A stretch of DNA of 64,000 nucleotides from Neobacillus vireti. GTDB taxonomy: Bacteria; Bacillota; Bacilli; Bacillales; Cytobacillaceae. Position numbers and translations under genes: made by a program. Below the pieces are notes generated by a model that was given only the letters and a program-made list of their open reading frames with translations, was not told the origin of the DNA and searched no databases. This document shows positions 17,425 through 26,785 of the stretch, piece by piece. The stretch spans positions 82,483 to 146,482 of the forward strand of contig NZ_LDNB01000010.1 in NCBI RefSeq assembly GCF_001026695.1, read 5' to 3'. Within the stretch, counting starts at the first letter, position 1; the number at the start of each line of letters is the position of its first letter.

Positions 17425-17452
17425 AAAAAACACTTTACTATTTGAAGTAAAG
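17425..17452 (-). terminator. Terminator of small GNAT gene
   Basis: Minus strand CTTTACT/AGTAAAG stem (6-nt loop) followed by TGTTTTTT, just after the stop at 17456. Confidence 0.75.
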
Positions 17453-17455
17453 CGT

Positions 17456-17905
17456 CTATTTATTAATGAAAGCCCCATTATTTTGTTTAACTTTTTTGAA
17501 ATATATTATTTCCGGGTCTCCCTCATCCAAGTTTTCTACAAACCCACTCTTAACATATCCAATTGAATCAAATAAGCTTTGCATTATTTCGTTAGATTGG
17601 TTTGTTGACGAAAAGATTTTTGGGGTTGGTGATATCGTCTCAAAGTGCTCTATCATCAATTTGGCATAACCTTTTTTTCTCTTGGAAGGATGAACAATAA
17701 CAAGTGATATAAAGCTGCAATCAAAAAAATGAGTATTAAAAATTAGATAACCTACAACTGAAAATTCTGTTTTAGCTGCCAAACACTTCTTTCCGTTTAT
17801 TGCCTCTCTTAAATACCCTTTTCTACTGTCATTTCCTATTACTATTTTATCAATTTCTAAAATTCCTGCTAAGTCTTTTAGTTCAGCGGTTCCTATCCGT
17901 AACAT
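17456..17905 (-). CDS. GNAT family acetyltransferase
   Basis: 149 aa single-domain acetyltransferase. Visible GNAT features: beta4 FISLVIVHPSKRKKGYAKLMIEHF with the acetyl-CoA loop R-K-K-G-Y-A, and SLFDSIGYVKSG near the end. ATG 17905 has GGAGGTAG upstream. Monocistronic between a terminator and the ComB-like gene. Substrate unknown. Confidence 0.82.
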   Translation of the reverse strand: MLRIGTAELKDLAGILEIDKIVIGNDSRKGYLREAINGKKCLAAKTEFSVVGYLIFNTHFFDCSFISLVIVHPSKRKKGYAKLMIEHFETISPTPKIFSSTNQSNEIMQSLFDSIGYVKSGFVENLDEGDPEIIYFKKVKQNNGAFINK

Positions 17906-17965
17906 TCATCTACCTCCAATAATAATGGGAAGTTTTTTTGTCCAATGGCTTCATTCAGAAACAAT

Positions 17966-18724
17966 TCATTCAATTAATAATGCCGGCACAAAATGGTCTT
18001 TATGTAGGATGGGAACGGTCTGATTTAGATTTAACCGGCTGCAATGCGTTACATCCGCTTCAAATCCACGTTCACGTAATTCTCGCCCGCTGCCGCATTC
18101 CCAAATCAGCTCTGCTATATTTTGATTACTATTTTGAAAAGCACCAATACAGACCTTGGCTTCTGGTGATTTCTTCCCCTCAAGATTGGAAAGAATCGCC
18201 CCCGCACCTAAATAATCTTCAATTGCGGGACGTAGATTGTTTTCGTATTCACTTAACTCACTCCATTGTTCACCGCAGGGGACAACCGTAATACTCGCTT
18301 TCGTCTTTGACCTTACTTGGTTGGCAATGGAGGCGACGGCATCAACATTCAGTAGCGCACCTATTAATAGAGCCGGAACCTTAGAGGCAATCCAGGTACA
18401 AAATGCACCATTTAGGGAGGACAACACATATTTCTTATTCACATGTTCATGATTAAAGGAGACCGGGGATAATGTCGGTTTTCCCTTCCTTGCCGCCTCC
18501 GCCCTTCCTAGAATATATTCAGCGTCCACTTTTCCAGCATAAACGGATCCATCTAAATTCGGAGGATACGGGTAAATGATCGCACCACAGCTTAATGCCG
18601 AAATTACGGTTGACGAAAAACTGAGAACATCGACAATGATAATAATGTCGCCGCGTTCGGCTGCTTCCCGTGCACCACGTATACCCCATTCGACGCGACA
18701 GACATAAGGAGATTGATCAAACAC
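17966..18724 (-). CDS. 2-phosphosulfolactate phosphatase family protein (ComB-like)
   Basis: 252 aa. Conserved ComB blocks: VDVLSFSSTVISAL, SSLNGAFCTWIA, and CGEQW followed by RPAIEDYLGAGAI. In characterised members ComB removes phosphate from 2-phosphosulfolactate (coenzyme M or sulfolactate synthesis); in Bacillus, sulfolactate accumulates in spores. No phosphosulfolactate synthase gene is next to it here, so pathway assignment is tentative. GTG start with GAGGTGG upstream. Confidence 0.8.
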   Translation of the reverse strand: MFDQSPYVCRVEWGIRGAREAAERGDIIIIVDVLSFSSTVISALSCGAIIYPYPPNLDGSVYAGKVDAEYILGRAEAARKGKPTLSPVSFNHEHVNKKYVLSSLNGAFCTWIASKVPALLIGALLNVDAVASIANQVRSKTKASITVVPCGEQWSELSEYENNLRPAIEDYLGAGAILSNLEGKKSPEAKVCIGAFQNSNQNIAELIWECGSGRELRERGFEADVTHCSRLNLNQTVPILHKDHFVPALLIE

Positions 18725-18789
18725 GAAACCACCTCAACATCCTAGATTTTCATATCAGAATCTTTTAGTTCCTTAAACTTTTCCTCATT

Positions 18790-19320
18790 TTAAGCTGTCC
18801 CGTTAGAAAGCATCTTCTTGAAGTATTTTTCAATATCCTTGTTATCCTTTAAAATGATTAACTTTTCATGATATTGGCTTAAAATTTTGACTATTTCTGG
18901 TTTACTTTCCTTTTCAAAATAGGCATTCCACTTGAACATTTTCCTAAACATCATGAATGTTGGTTGATAGTTTGCCTTTTCAAGTCCTGCCATTTGTAAA
19001 ATAAATCTTTTGATAATCCTATATGTTCGTTTAGAGTAGTCCGTATCTAGAAAGATAATCAAATCGGCATGTTGAAAACTTTGTGTTACCCATTCATAAT
19101 GAACTCCTTCTATTATCCAAGCATCCGTATGAATGATAGAATTTAAATATTCATTTCTTTCATCAGCGGATCTTCTTATATCTCCTGACGTACACCGTTT
19201 CCAGACAACATTATCTAATTCATAAAAGGGAATATTCAACCTAGTAGATAGCGATCTTGCTAATGTCGTTTTTCCACTGCCAACCGAACCAATAATATGT
19301 ATTTTTTGCATATTTGCCAT
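18790..19320 (-). CDS. P-loop kinase, FlaR/adenylate-kinase-like
   Basis: 176 aa. Walker A GSVGSGKTT near the N-terminus, then YELDNVVWK and WIIEGVHYEW, and a lid-like basic region (KRTYRIIKRF). This matches the small adenylate-kinase-like proteins annotated as DNA topology modulation protein FlaR; phosphoryl acceptor unknown. It starts 8 bp after the methyltransferase stop, so they form an operon. ATG 19320 chosen over the further-extended ORF, which would overlap the methyltransferase. Confidence 0.78.
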   Translation of the reverse strand: MANMQKIHIIGSVGSGKTTLARSLSTRLNIPFYELDNVVWKRCTSGDIRRSADERNEYLNSIIHTDAWIIEGVHYEWVTQSFQHADLIIFLDTDYSKRTYRIIKRFILQMAGLEKANYQPTFMMFRKMFKWNAYFEKESKPEIVKILSQYHEKLIILKDNKDIEKYFKKMLSNGTA

Positions 19321-19327
19321 CAATCTG

Positions 19328-20068
19328 TTAAACCGCAGATTTACTGCAAGCAAACACTAAGAAGAGTGGAATTCTCATCCGTCTCATATATTCTTGCTCA
19401 CTTTTAAAATTCTCTTTTTGTGGGCTGCATTCTCGTATTTCATCGATTGAAAATCCTTCACTTTTTAATAGTTTAAAATATTCTTCAACCGTTCGATGGT
19501 ATTTAATTACTTCTTTTTCAATCCAAGGTTCTACCCGCTTGCCAATATGAAAATATTCGTCGACAATCCAATTCGTCCTCTGCGAAGATTGTGAAGCACT
19601 TTCGATAGATGAGGTTAAAATCGGATGTTGCACGCTAAAGATAAACTTACCGTTTGCTTTTAAAGTTTTGTTCACTTGTTTAAATACTGGGCCTAATTCT
19701 GCTAAATAATGAAGGGCCAGCCGCGAAACAACTTTATCATATCTCGCTTCCGGGAAATCCCAAGTTTCCATTGAACTATGATGAACTTTTCCATTGGTCC
19801 CGTTTAACATTTCTCTAGCTTTTTCTACCATGTTTGCCGAACCTTCTACTCCTTCATAACCTGAACAGCCTTGCTGAAATAGTTCACGCCCAAACCCAGC
19901 ATCACCGCAGCCTAAATCTAATATATATTCCCCTGTCACATCACCCATTAACTCCACTATCACAGGACTTTCGATGATATTGTTTGGGCTTTCTTCCCGA
20001 TGCCTTCTTTTTAAATAATCTGTGAAAAACTTTTCGTGTTCGTAAACTTCAGAACCTTTATATTCCAT
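19328..20068 (-). CDS. Class I SAM-dependent methyltransferase
   Basis: 246 aa. Motif I LDLGCGDAGFG binds S-adenosylmethionine; acidic post-motif YEGVEGSANM; motif IV DKVVSRLALHYL. ATG 20068 is set by AAAGGGGG 8 nt upstream. Leads the two-gene operon with the FlaR-like kinase. Small-molecule methyltransferase by resemblance; substrate unknown. Confidence 0.85.
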   Translation of the reverse strand: MEYKGSEVYEHEKFFTDYLKRRHREESPNNIIESPVIVELMGDVTGEYILDLGCGDAGFGRELFQQGCSGYEGVEGSANMVEKAREMLNGTNGKVHHSSMETWDFPEARYDKVVSRLALHYLAELGPVFKQVNKTLKANGKFIFSVQHPILTSSIESASQSSQRTNWIVDEYFHIGKRVEPWIEKEVIKYHRTVEEYFKLLKSEGFSIDEIRECSPQKENFKSEQEYMRRMRIPLFLVFACSKSAV

Positions 20069-20146
20069 ATGGAGACCCCCTTTCAATTACTTTACATAAG
20101 TTTCTCCTTAATGTGCAATGATAATAGGAAAAAAGAAGGTCATAAC

Positions 20147-20488
20147 TTGAAAAGGCTATTAATTAGTTTTTTAGTAACATTACTTTTTTGCACTGTAAAT
20201 GGCGAACAACTGAATTTACTCACTCATGCCCATGCGCAGCAGAAACCAATTCCTCCATATGCGAAATGGGGTGAGTATGCTATGGAGAAAACGCAAGAAA
20301 GGTATCCGAATGCTAAGATTATTGATTATCTTCATATCGGTAGAACTCATGGCCATCAGATATCAACAGAGAAATTCAAATTATGGTTGAAAGACAATCA
20401 GAGAGAATTTGGAGTTTTTATTACTATTGAATTCAACAATGAAACCCAAAAGGTCATTAAAGTCACTTTTAAGGAAACAGCTAAGTAA
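20147..20488 (+). CDS. Secreted DUF3889-like protein (YqzG-like)
   Basis: 113 aa from TTG 20147 (AAGGT just upstream). N-terminal signal peptide (KRLLISFLVTLLFCTVNG, cleavage near HAHA). The mature part, beginning KPIPPYAKWGEYAMEKTQERYP and containing AKIIDYLHIGR, resembles the DUF3889 domain of small secreted Bacillus proteins. Divergent from the methyltransferase operon. Function unknown. Confidence 0.7.
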   Translation: MKRLLISFLVTLLFCTVNGEQLNLLTHAHAQQKPIPPYAKWGEYAMEKTQERYPNAKIIDYLHIGRTHGHQISTEKFKLWLKDNQREFGVFITIEFNNETQKVIKVTFKETAK

Positions 20489-20536
20489 TAATATCGTCCA
20501 AAGTCATTCAGAACCTATAATAGCAATTTGTTACTT

Positions 20537-20992
20537 TCACTTTTTCCCTTTCTTTTCAACGAAGTAGAAACTAATTGCAATAACAAGCAGAAGCAATAAA
20601 ATCCCGATAATTATTGTGGAGGAACTAGGTTCTAAGAAATCATTTTTATTTCCTGCATACTCCCCTTCTCTTGTTGCCTTTTTGTATTTACCGTCCTTTT
20701 CTTGAATGGCAATGGCTTCATCTGTGCTAATCCCTTTAATTGAATAGTACTTGGTACCTTTTTTATAGATATTTGAAAAGTTACCTGAATAAGTGCCTTC
20801 CCTATCCGAATACTTTGTAACATGCCCAATCTCTTTATCTATCTCTGTAACATATTCTTCACTAACGACATAGGTATAGCCATCCCAGACCACAAACAAA
20901 TATGCCCAACTTGCGAAGGACTTACTTGGCAATAAAAACGAAGTTATTACAGTTAAAAATAAGACAAATATTATTAATGGCTTGAACTTCAA
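20537..20992 (-). CDS. Secreted/membrane-anchored protein of unknown function
   Basis: 151 aa. Signal peptide 1-27 (ending SKSFAS), a Tyr-rich extracytoplasmic segment (YTYVVSEEYV, EGTYSGNF, REGEYAGN), and a C-terminal helix about 126-144 followed by a KKGKK anchor. TTG start with GGGAGGG 6 nt upstream. Layout resembles a cell-surface anchored protein without a sortase motif. Not recognised. Confidence 0.72.
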   Translation of the reverse strand: MKFKPLIIFVLFLTVITSFLLPSKSFASWAYLFVVWDGYTYVVSEEYVTEIDKEIGHVTKYSDREGTYSGNFSNIYKKGTKYYSIKGISTDEAIAIQEKDGKYKKATREGEYAGNKNDFLEPSSSTIIIGILLLLLVIAISFYFVEKKGKK

Positions 20993-21037
20993 TTGATTCC
21001 CTCCCCATGATAAACATAGCCGTGTCCGCCTGCCCTT

Positions 21038-21346
21038 CTATCTTGAATTAATTTCACTTCCGGTTGAATTTCCATTATTTTTATTAGAGTAAGGCATTTT
21101 GGTAATGACAATTGGTTTATTGGGATCGGCTTTGGGTATCAGTTGTGGTCCGCTGTTATTTGGCATCGCGTCAATATCCTGTGCCTCTGGCGGCAGCGGG
21201 TCATTTACATTATTTCTAATGATGATTTTCTGTTGATGTCGTTCAAGGTTTATGGCTGCCTGTTCTTGTACTTTTTCTGTATGGCTGCAGCCAAATAAAG
21301 AGGCGCTTAGTGTCAAAGCTATCGACGATAAAAGGTACCTTTTCAA
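21038..21346 (-). CDS. Small lipoprotein
   Basis: 102 aa with a type-II signal peptide; lipobox LFGC places the lipidated Cys at position 20. The mature part is hydrophilic and rich in Pro, Asn and Lys. TTG start behind GGAGGGATTAAT. The gene lies 45 bp upstream of the signal-peptide/C-terminal helix protein and may share its transcript. Function unknown. Confidence 0.75.
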   Translation of the reverse strand: MKRYLLSSIALTLSASLFGCSHTEKVQEQAAINLERHQQKIIIRNNVNDPLPPEAQDIDAMPNNSGPQLIPKADPNKPIVITKMPYSNKNNGNSTGSEINSR

Positions 21347-21644
21347 ATTAATCCCTCCGACTTATTATAGAAAATAGACGAATTATTTTTCGCTTCTGTT
21401 ACTATTAATATTGTTAATCAATTGCGTAATTATAATTTCTACACTTTACCAATACCTTAAATAATTTTATGCGGATAAATAACCTGATTTCCCATTTTTG
21501 CAAAATAAAAAGAAGCCTTAGTAGGGAAAAAAATAATGAATATAAAAACCATTAATTTTAATGAGACACAATGTTCCTGCAAAAAGTTATAGCTTCATAA
21601 CCGATTTTCAAATCGAACAAGTTTATCTGAATAGTTTGAAGGTC

Positions 21645-21680
21645 AAAAAAAGCTCGGTGAACTATATTGTCCGAGCTTTT
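21645..21680 (-). terminator. Terminator of ABC transporter operon
   Basis: AAGCTCGG/CCGAGCTT stem; the minus-strand RNA continues with seven U. Lies 70 bp after the permease C-half. The rest of 21347-21740 shows no gene. Confidence 0.85.
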
Positions 21681-21748
21681 CCACTTATTTAGATTTCAGT
21701 GATTAATTAATTAGCTATAAAAGAATTCGATTTCACTGTTATGTCCCC

Positions 21749-23041
21749 TTACATCCCCTCAATCGGCTCCATTTTCATCGCCATCCTTGAAGGAATCCAC
21801 GCTCCTGCTATTCCAACCAAAATCGGGCATAAACAAGTGATAAGCGGCAGCCACAATTCGGCAAAAGGAATAGTTCCATACATAACGTACATAATAACCA
21901 GTGAAATCAGTCCTCCAAGTATGCCCCCTAATAACCCGACAACTGCTCCCTCCACCAAAACCATGATGCGAACATATTTATTTTTCCATCCCAAGGCTTT
22001 TAATAAGGCAATTTCATTGCTGCGTTCTTTAGTGTTCTGCCAGATGATTTCTGATGTCGTTAAAATAGAAATGATTAATGATACGGCAACGGCGACATAA
22101 TGCGGCGTGCCCACTTCCATCGCAACGTACTGTCCTAACCAAGATGAATATAACACACCATTTAATCTGAAGGAGACAAATATGAACAGAATCAGCAATG
22201 CAGACGGTAATGCGATCGCAATGATTGAAACTAGATTTCGCTGCAGCCTTCCGATGATCGTATTGAAAACCATTGACATTAACCCTTTTGTTCTTAAAAC
22301 TCTTTTCCCAGAAACACTTACTTCCCCTGATCGCATTACGTGTGATGGATGAATTTTATTAACTAATTGAGAGGGGCCAAGTGGGCCAATTAAATAAATC
22401 AACAACACAAAGGACGTAATCAAGATTGCTTGCGAAATAGATAATATACCCGCTGTTCTAAAACTAAACCCTAACTGAACAAGTAGTGTAACAATAGAAA
22501 CAATGACACCGATTAATAATGATTCCACCATTAAGATTTTTTTTATTTGCCTTGGTTTCCAGCCAATTGCAAGAAGGACGGCGAATTCCTGTTTTCTAGA
22601 TAGAAAGGAAACTAAACTAGTTGAGAATACATAAATCATTGCAACAAGAATTGTACAAACAATGATTCCTGAATAGCCTAGTTTTGTTTCCTTGAAGATG
22701 CCGATTGCCGCGCCAATATTTATCCAAGGTTGTTCAATCCAGCCTAATGCCTCATGATTTCTTACCTTCGGGATATTTATTAATAAAGGCTGGGGTGAGG
22801 ATCCCAATGTAATATCTGTCTCAAGTCCTGTTTGTTGCTTAATTACTTTCGCAACTGATTCTAGTTTTTTCTGACTTTCCTCACCCAATGCGGTAACATT
22901 TTTTACTTTTATTCTGATGGCGGAGATGGGTTTATTCCCCAAAATCTGTTGTGCCGCTTCTATCGTTGTCAGCATCGTCGGGGCTTGCATCAAATATCCA
23001 TAGATATTAGAAGTAGGATTCATCTGTTTTGGCGGATTCAC
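21749..23041 (-). CDS. ABC permease, C-terminal half (split by in-frame TAG)
   Basis: 430-codon frame carrying the FtsX-type membrane part: helices near YSGIIVCTILVAMIYVFSTSL, ESLLIGVIVSIVTLLVQLG and a second FtsX domain at the end (NEIALLKALGWKNKYVRIM and two more helices). It is in the same frame as the upstream half, separated only by TAG CCT. The apparent GTG start has no ribosome site. So this is most likely the rest of one 865-codon permease gene broken by a nonsense codon, not an independent protein. Confidence 0.75.
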   Translation of the reverse strand: MNPPKQMNPTSNIYGYLMQAPTMLTTIEAAQQILGNKPISAIRIKVKNVTALGEESQKKLESVAKVIKQQTGLETDITLGSSPQPLLINIPKVRNHEALGWIEQPWINIGAAIGIFKETKLGYSGIIVCTILVAMIYVFSTSLVSFLSRKQEFAVLLAIGWKPRQIKKILMVESLLIGVIVSIVTLLVQLGFSFRTAGILSISQAILITSFVLLIYLIGPLGPSQLVNKIHPSHVMRSGEVSVSGKRVLRTKGLMSMVFNTIIGRLQRNLVSIIAIALPSALLILFIFVSFRLNGVLYSSWLGQYVAMEVGTPHYVAVAVSLIISILTTSEIIWQNTKERSNEIALLKALGWKNKYVRIMVLVEGAVVGLLGGILGGLISLVIMYVMYGTIPFAELWLPLITCLCPILVGIAGAWIPSRMAMKMEPIEGM

Positions 23042-23044
23042 AGG

Positions 23045-24346
23045 CTACCCATTTTTATTTAACACGAATTTTGCTGTAGGAATTTTATAGGTTTCCATCG
23101 GCAGCTCATTTTCTGGATCCTTTGAAATTGTTAATTTTTTCGGATCGTAAAAACCGACAAAATAGGGACTTAATCTAGGATTATTTCGCATACTTATGTC
23201 CGTCAATTGTGGCTTACGATAGGTGCGGTTCTCATTAACTGCAGATTCACCTTCGTAAGGAACTACTTGAAATGAATCATTCCATCTTTCTGGAAACGGA
23301 TTTTCTATCGATTTGTAGCTCAGTGAACCTGTTTTTTCGCGAAGGAAACCTTGCAGATCGACATTAGTACTACCGTTATTTAATTCCCTTTTTCCTGTTT
23401 TAGGATCTAATCCTGATAGTTTCGCTAATAATAATTTATGCCCCTCTTCAGAATCATAAGTATATGTTTTTGTATCAATTGTAGGCAGAGTATTTAAATA
23501 TTTCTCCCCCCCATTTTTTTCAACAACTTCTAATGATTTTTGCATAGTTTTTTGGTCTCCATAAGGAATATCCAATTTTTCTATTTTAAAATTATATGTT
23601 TGGTTTAAGAACGAGCGGCTACTAAGGATTACAGGGAAGGTTGTTTCCTTTGCATTTATCCCAAACTCACTTAAATTTGACGAATCTATTAAATTATCAT
23701 TTGAAAAATATAGTTCTTTTCCATCAACAGGTAACATTGCTTTATCTAGACCAACAAGTTTTGCTTCTTGTACCGGATCCACTGCTGCTAAAAGAACCTC
23801 TGTATAACTAGATAAATTATTATCAATACCACTAATACCGTATTTTTTAGAAATATCTATACTAGGTAAATCGTACATTCCTCTCGAAAAGTAGTATACA
23901 TTCGTCTTTGATGAAGAATTGAGGCCGTTATAGTCAGTAGTGGTATCTGTTAAACGATATATCCCCGGTTCCTTAATATCAATTTTTTTAAAATTAGCGC
24001 TATAACCTGTGAACCCGATCATACTGATAGGAGCAGCTATCTCGATATCCGGTATATTTTTAATATTTTCATAGTCTTCTAACGATATTCCACCCGATAT
24101 ACCACTTAAGTAATTAGGGTCAAAGAGATGTTCTTGCTCCGTCTCACTTTTTGTACCATTCGGTCTCACGACGATATCATAGGAGGCAGACCATTTCTTT
24201 TGCAGCGAATTGATTACTGTTCCTTTATTGGTTTCAGACAGCCCGATTAAAGTACTCAGTCCTCCACTTATCAATAACGCACCAATCAGCATAAGAATAA
24301 AACGTCCTTTTTGCCGCCGCCAGCTTTTCAAAATAAAGGAAATCAT
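23045..24346 (-). CDS. ABC permease, N-terminal half (split by in-frame TAG)
   Basis: 433 aa. One N-terminal helix (about 16-33, FILMLIGALLISGGLST) and a very large extracytoplasmic domain, then a TAG stop just before the FtsX helices. Overlaps the ATPase stop by ATGA, showing the intact 5' end of a MacB/FtsX-like permease. Translated alone it would be a single-pass membrane protein without the coupling helices and could not transport. Partner of the ATPase at 24343-25032. Confidence 0.8.
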   Translation of the reverse strand: MISFILKSWRRQKGRFILMLIGALLISGGLSTLIGLSETNKGTVINSLQKKWSASYDIVVRPNGTKSETEQEHLFDPNYLSGISGGISLEDYENIKNIPDIEIAAPISMIGFTGYSANFKKIDIKEPGIYRLTDTTTDYNGLNSSSKTNVYYFSRGMYDLPSIDISKKYGISGIDNNLSSYTEVLLAAVDPVQEAKLVGLDKAMLPVDGKELYFSNDNLIDSSNLSEFGINAKETTFPVILSSRSFLNQTYNFKIEKLDIPYGDQKTMQKSLEVVEKNGGEKYLNTLPTIDTKTYTYDSEEGHKLLLAKLSGLDPKTGKRELNNGSTNVDLQGFLREKTGSLSYKSIENPFPERWNDSFQVVPYEGESAVNENRTYRKPQLTDISMRNNPRLSPYFVGFYDPKKLTISKDPENELPMETYKIPTAKFVLNKNG

Positions 24347-25032
24347 ATTGGACAGCCTCTCCGATCCCTAATGAGGGAACCATCCTTCATTTCGATTACT
24401 CTTCCGGCTTTTTCCGCAAGTACGGTGTCATGTGTGACAACAATAACACCACAATTCTTCGTTTTATTTAGTTGTAATAGCAATGAAAATATCGAGTTCC
24501 CAGTCTCCGTGTCTAAATTTCCTGTTGGCTCATCCGCTAAAATCCATTCTGGCTCGGCAATTAAGGCACGTGCAATTGCGACACGCTGCTGCTGACCGCC
24601 TGATAATTGAGAAGGAAATGCGTTTAGCTTGTCTTCTAACCCTACCAAGTCCAATAGTTCTTTCGCCCGTTCCGTTTTATTAAAAGATATTTTCCGATTG
24701 AACAATGGAATTATCACATTTTCTAAAGCGGTTAGAGAAGGCAACAAGTGAAATTGTTGAAATACGAAGCCTATGTTGGTAAATCTTATATCTGCTAAAT
24801 CATCCAATTTCAGTTTAGAAATAGGTTTACTATCAAAATATACCTCTCCACTTGTTGGTTTATCCAAAGTTCCGATGATGCTTAGCAAGGTAGATTTACC
24901 TGAACCGGACGAGCCCATAATGGATACAACCTCTCCTTTAGTAAAATCAATGGTAATATCATGAAGCGCACTGGTTGTTACACCTTCACCAATGTAATCC
25001 TTTGAGACACTTTTTAAAGCAATATGTTCCAT
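24343..25032 (-). CDS. ABC transporter ATPase, LolD/MacB type
   Basis: 229 aa. Walker A GSSGSGKST, Q-loop FQQFHLLP, signature LSGGQQQR, Walker B WILADEPTGNLD and H-loop VVTHD. The LADEPTGNLD form is typical of mechanotransmission exporters (MacB/LolD/FtsE class). Sits between a sigma/anti-sigma-like pair and its permease; probably part of an envelope-stress or peptide-resistance response. Intact itself. Confidence 0.93.
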   Translation of the reverse strand: MEHIALKSVSKDYIGEGVTTSALHDITIDFTKGEVVSIMGSSGSGKSTLLSIIGTLDKPTSGEVYFDSKPISKLKLDDLADIRFTNIGFVFQQFHLLPSLTALENVIIPLFNRKISFNKTERAKELLDLVGLEDKLNAFPSQLSGGQQQRVAIARALIAEPEWILADEPTGNLDTETGNSIFSLLLQLNKTKNCGVIVVTHDTVLAEKAGRVIEMKDGSLIRDRRGCPI

Positions 25033-25054
25033 AACGTAACTCCTTTATTTTGAT

Positions 25055-25861
25055 CTATTTTTCAACATAGGACTTGGCCAGTTTTATGAGTTCCTCTTCA
25101 TTGATATTTCCTCTTATTTCAAAATCAATAACTTGGTATTTATTACTTTTTACATACATACTAATCCTTTTACCGTTTTCTCCAAGATCTGTTAGGACTG
25201 CAATCGCATCCTTGTTTTTGAATGGGATGAATTGAGCATTTGAATAAATTTCCGCCATCACTTTCTTCTCTTTTTTACTTAGCAATTGTCTGCTATTATC
25301 AGCTAATGATTGGTTTACATATACCCACTTCTCACCCCGATGCCAAATATCCCAATATGTGATTGGGCCCTTGAACTCTTTCGCTGTAAGAAACGGGGGA
25401 TACTCGATAACTCCCCTTGATATTTCTAAGGGCATATTAATATTAATAGAAGGCCTCATTATATGAAATGAAGCTCTTTTTTGAGATTCCACTAAGTCAA
25501 AGTTTTTATAAGAATTAACCATGTTTGGAAAGTTTTCGAATTTCCCCCATTTTACATCTACAGGAGGTAATACCGGCTTAATTTCTAGGTTATGCCATGT
25601 GTGTGAAACAGAACCTGCCTGATGAATTTCCTGAAACCCATTCTTATCTTGGGTAATATCGCCAATTAGGAGCACGCATAATAGAGCTACGGTGACTAAC
25701 GACATAGAGACTTTTAGCGGCTCCCAATTTAGAAAAGGCCGTCGTATCCTGGACTTCTTAGCGATTTCTTCACGTAATTGTTCTTTCACAATATCTTTTC
25801 TTCCATCTACCCAAATGATTTCATCTTCTAACTTATAATCTAACGGTTGACGGCCATTCAA
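25055..25861 (-). CDS. Membrane protein partner of ECF sigma, putative anti-sigma
   Basis: 268 aa. Acidic/basic cytoplasmic N-terminus (1-48), one helix (about 50-68, SLVTVALLCVLLIG) and an extracytoplasmic domain of about 200 residues. The gene overlaps the 3' end of the sigma gene, the usual anti-sigma arrangement. TTG 25861 has GGAGG at 9 nt; an ATG three codons earlier touches the site. I do not recognise the domain, so anti-sigma function is inferred from topology and overlap. Confidence 0.7.
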   Translation of the reverse strand: MNGRQPLDYKLEDEIIWVDGRKDIVKEQLREEIAKKSRIRRPFLNWEPLKVSMSLVTVALLCVLLIGDITQDKNGFQEIHQAGSVSHTWHNLEIKPVLPPVDVKWGKFENFPNMVNSYKNFDLVESQKRASFHIMRPSININMPLEISRGVIEYPPFLTAKEFKGPITYWDIWHRGEKWVYVNQSLADNSRQLLSKKEKKVMAEIYSNAQFIPFKNKDAIAVLTDLGENGKRISMYVKSNKYQVIDFEIRGNINEEELIKLAKSYVEK

Positions 25862-26372
25862 TCGCTTCATCCTCCAACAATAAGAAATTTTCGATGGCTT
25901 TGGTGGCTCTGTGAAGAGTGGTTTTTACCTTCGCTTCAGTCCAATCTAATATTTCGGCAGTCTCTTTTATCGAGAACCCCTTGATTTTTCGCAACACGAA
26001 TACCTCACGCTGTGTCGGCTTCAGTCGCTTTAACGCGTTCAATATCATTCGGCCATCTTCTTTAATTTCTACTATTTGTTCAGTTGATAAATGGCAGCCA
26101 TTCTCTTTTTTTAACGCTTTTACTAACTTTTTAATCTTTGATTCTTTCCGAAAAAAATCCATCGTCGTATTGTGTGCTGCCCGAAATAAAAAATTCTTCA
26201 CTTTATGTATGTCATGAATACTGTCATATTTTTCATAAACCTTTAGAAACGTTTCCTGCATCAAATCTTCTGCCGTTTGCGGTTCTTGAACGATTGTATA
26301 AATATATTTAAACAGAGACCCGCTAAAGTCTTCATACCACTGGAAAAATTGTTGATCTTTTATCGACTCCAT
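25833..26372 (-). CDS. ECF RNA polymerase sigma factor
   Basis: 179 aa. Region 2 includes AEDLMQETFLKVYEKYDSI and VKNFLFRAAHNTTMDFFRK; region 4 is QREVFVLRKIKGFSIKETAEILDWTEAKVKTTLHRA. GGGAGG before the ATG. Heads an operon of sigma, membrane partner, ATPase and permease. A well-spaced ECF promoter (TGTAAC, 16 nt, CGTCTC) directly upstream points to autoregulation of the whole operon. Confidence 0.9.
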   Translation of the reverse strand: MESIKDQQFFQWYEDFSGSLFKYIYTIVQEPQTAEDLMQETFLKVYEKYDSIHDIHKVKNFLFRAAHNTTMDFFRKESKIKKLVKALKKENGCHLSTEQIVEIKEDGRMILNALKRLKPTQREVFVLRKIKGFSIKETAEILDWTEAKVKTTLHRATKAIENFLLLEDEAIEWPSTVRL

Positions 26373-26399
26373 TTTAGTTCCTCCCGTTTGGTTATTAGA

Positions 26400-26427
26400 G
26401 AGACGCTATTCCATGAAAAAAGTTACA
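26400..26427 (-). promoter_or_regulatory. ECF-type promoter, sigma operon
   Basis: Minus strand TGTAAC (-35), exactly 16 nt starting with a T run, then CGTCTC (-10). This is the typical Bacillus ECF layout, 28 bp upstream of the sigma start. Confidence 0.65.
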
Positions 26428-26527
26428 GTTTTTAAAATTCAATTAATTTACTATAGAAAAAGACCTTCAATATGATTATAGAATAGTTGAATGAGAGAAG
26501 GGGGGTTCAAGAAAATTCCTACGATTG

Positions 26528-26697
26528 ATAAGAAAAGCGCAAGCGCCCGTTAAGCAGCATATGGCCCGGAGCGCTCCAAGTGAGTATTGGAAACACGGTG
26601 AGCGCAAGCGATCAGCTGTTGACTTATCGTAGGGAGGAGCGAGAAGGCGTCTCGCCGTTAGGGAGGCTTGCGCTGGACCATTCTCGAAGTCGAAAAT
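26528..26697. repeat. Dispersed 170-bp GCGCAAGCGCC element, copy 1
   Basis: Begins ATAAGAAAAGCGCAAGCGCC and contains GTTGACTTATCGTAGGG and a terminal TTCTCGAAGT. It matches 53160-53330 through most of its length and is rich in short inverted repeats. It has no conserved open frame. The same type of intergenic repeat is familiar from Bacillaceae genomes. Confidence 0.8.
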
Positions 26698-26718
26698 TTT
26701 ATGCTTTCTTATCTTATC

Positions 26719-26748
26719 AAAAAAAGCTCGGTTCAATGCCTCCGAGCC
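26719..26748 (-). terminator. Terminator of signal peptidase gene
   Basis: GCTCGG/CCGAGC stem, 10-nt loop, seven U on the minus-strand RNA. Confidence 0.8.
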
Positions 26749-26785
26749 TATCCACGTATATAAAATTTCATTTACCAATAGGAAT

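Noticed and set aside
23039..23047. Pyrrolysine or programmed read-through at TAG
   Set aside because: No insertion element or Pyl genes are visible; a plain nonsense change is simpler.
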